The notes under the pieces are model-generated. The model did no database searches. It was not told the DNA's origin and worked only from the letters and a program-made list of their open reading frames with translations. The position numbers were made by a program, and so were the translations under genes. Shown here piece by piece: positions 63,024 to 64,000 of a stretch of DNA of 64,000 nucleotides (within the stretch, counting starts at the first letter, position 1; each line of letters opens with the position of its first letter). The stretch is from the NCBI GenBank assembly GCA_035293045.1, contig DATDOY010000106.1, forward strand, positions 1-64,000. Direction: 5' to 3'. Source of the stretch: DATDOY01 sp035293045 (GTDB lineage: Bacteria > Actinomycetota > Acidimicrobiia > IMCC26256 > JACPCJ01).

Positions 63024-63920
63024 TCAGACGGAGACGGTCTCTCGAATCGGGCGAGCGCGCAGGCCGCGCTTGACGGCGCGTGCGAGGTGCAAGGCCATCA
63101 TCAACCACACGCCCGCGAGCACCACCGAAGCGGCGGCCATCGTGGTGGCGTCGGCGCCGAGCGCGCCGGCGAGCGTGCGAAGGTTGGTGGCGATGATGAA
63201 CACCCCGATGGCGGTGCCGAGGGTGCGTTGGTCGAGATGGTGGGTGAGCCACGCGGCCACCGGGGCGGCCACGAGGCCACCGGCGAGCAGCGCGCCGATG
63301 AGGGCGAAGTTCAGGTTGGCGAATGGAAGGGCGATGAGAAACCCGGCCGTTGCGCCGAGCGAGACGAGGAACTCACTCGCCGACACGGTGCCGATCACCT
63401 GGCGCGGCTCCATGCGGCCCGCGGCGAGCAGCGTTGAGGTGCCGACCGGACCCCAGCCGCCGCCACCGGCGGCGTCGAGGAACCCGGCGCCCCCACCGAG
63501 GACGACGAAGAAGCGGCCCTGGTGGGGACGGCGGGCGACGACCTCGCCCACGCTCGCCCCTGCCCGGAACCGCACGATCACGTAGACGCCGAGGCCGAGG
63601 AGGAAGAGGGCGACGAAGGGCCCGACCCCCGCCACGGGCGCGGCGCTCAGGGCCACCGCGCCGAGGAAGGCCCCGAGGGCCCCGGGCGCGGCGAGCCAGC
63701 GAACGGCCCGCCAGTCGACGTTGCCGAACCGGTGGTGGGCCGCGCCGCCGGCCACGGCGGTTCCGAGCTTGGCGACGTGGACGCTGGCCGACGCCACGGC
63801 GGCGGCGGTACCCGTCGTCACGAGGAGGGAGGTGGACGTGACGCCGTATCCCATGCCGAGCGACCCGTCCACGAGCTGGGCGATGAGGCCCGCAAGGCCG
63901 AACGTGATCAGCTGCTGCAC
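63024..63920 (-). CDS. TauE/SafE family sulfite exporter-like permease
   Basis: A 298-residue polytopic protein with about eight membrane helices and the duplicated family motif: QLVDGSLGMGYGVTSTSLLV in the first half and GFLDAAGGGGWGPVGTSTLLAAG in the second. The family exports sulfite, sulfoacetate or other anions. GTG 63920 is the start, AAAGGG upstream. The region before it holds an inverted repeat AAAACCTGA…TGATCAGTTTT (63955-63980), a candidate operator. Confidence 0.85.
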   Translation of the reverse strand: MQQLITFGLAGLIAQLVDGSLGMGYGVTSTSLLVTTGTAAAVASASVHVAKLGTAVAGGAAHHRFGNVDWRAVRWLAAPGALGAFLGAVALSAAPVAGVGPFVALFLLGLGVYVIVRFRAGASVGEVVARRPHQGRFFVVLGGGAGFLDAAGGGGWGPVGTSTLLAAGRMEPRQVIGTVSASEFLVSLGATAGFLIALPFANLNFALIGALLAGGLVAAPVAAWLTHHLDQRTLGTAIGVFIIATNLRTLAGALGADATTMAAASVVLAGVWLMMALHLARAVKRGLRARPIRETVSV

Positions 63921-63954
63921 GTGGAATCCCTTTCACGCCCGAACGGACTGGCCG

Positions 63955-63980
63955 AAAACCTGACCTATCTGATCAGTTTT
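63955..63980. promoter_or_regulatory. Inverted repeat upstream of the TauE/SafE gene
   Basis: AAAACCTGA and TCAGTTTT are near-complements around CCTATCTGA, with an inner CTGATCAG palindrome (63968-63975). It is the most AT-rich spot nearby and lies about 40 nt upstream of the permease start. An Rrf2-type sulfur regulator is a possible binder. The window ends 20 nt further on. Confidence 0.4.
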
Positions 63981-64000
63981 AAATCCGACCGTCAAGCTCG

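Overview
The window is one continuous stretch of high-GC, gene-dense bacterial chromosome. It holds about 58 protein genes, three tRNA genes and no insertion sequence, prophage, CRISPR array or rRNA. BldD-like and BldC-like regulators, a HrcA/CIRCE-controlled hrcA-dnaJ pair, a FolP2-type pterin synthase homologue, F420/PPOX-type and PIG-L proteins, and many start codons 6-10 nt downstream of a TANNNT hexamer (leaderless genes) all point to Actinomycetota. My best guess is an Acidimicrobiia-like lineage; that is inference from gene style, not a database result.

Layout. 1-8 kb: the 3' end of leuS, a small HEXXH protein, a ferritin-like diiron protein behind a perfect 19-nt palindrome, then comEA-comEC-folP2-like-holA converging on rpsT, then lepA. 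8-13.7 kb: an Lrp/AsnC regulator divergent from a phenylalanine/tyrosine degradation operon (aromatic amino acid hydroxylase, hpd, hmgA, fumarylacetoacetase family), followed by hemW. 13.8-21.4 kb: CIRCE-hrcA-dnaJ, a bldD homologue, a HIT protein, and phoH-ybeY-CNNM/CBS-era-lipoprotein. 21.5-27.3 kb: a caa3-type cytochrome oxidase operon ending in a membrane protein with two cupredoxin domains. 27.4-36.5 kb: lipid kinase, uppS, recO, gdhA, glyS, an SPFH protein and ppdK.

36.5-42.4 kb: an 87-bp tandem repeat behind ppdK, a bldC homologue, a dGTPase-like HD protein, a membrane protein, dnaG and the principal sigma factor. 42.4-45.6 kb: tRNA-Asn and tRNA-Met flanking an HTH protein whose stop codon lies inside tRNA-Asn, then a DCC-family protein, a PIG-L deacetylase and small genes. 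45.7-54.3 kb: aldehyde dehydrogenase, a 5'-3' exonuclease-like protein, an ECF sigma factor with a membrane segment and outer tail followed by a tiny secreted peptide, a MenB-like protein, a PAS-GGDEF-EAL protein and a beta-propeller lipoprotein. 54.3-64 kb: nitroreductase, PPOX protein, two inositol-monophosphatase-family proteins, a serine beta-lactamase-like protein, DUF523, tRNA-Val, zinc-ribbon/RNase H/phosphatase genes, an HEXXH protein, a nitronate-monooxygenase-like protein and a TauE/SafE transporter.

The most distinctive signals are: (1) two divergent gene pairs whose 22-25 bp intergenic regions consist of overlapping, near-symmetric -10 elements serving two leaderless genes; (2) the ECF sigma/secreted Cys-peptide pair; (3) the tRNA-overlapping HTH gene; (4) the tandem double-cupredoxin protein in the cox operon; (5) a family of long palindromes at gene ends; and (6) BldD and BldC homologues near a GGDEF-EAL protein, suggesting a c-di-GMP regulatory circuit.
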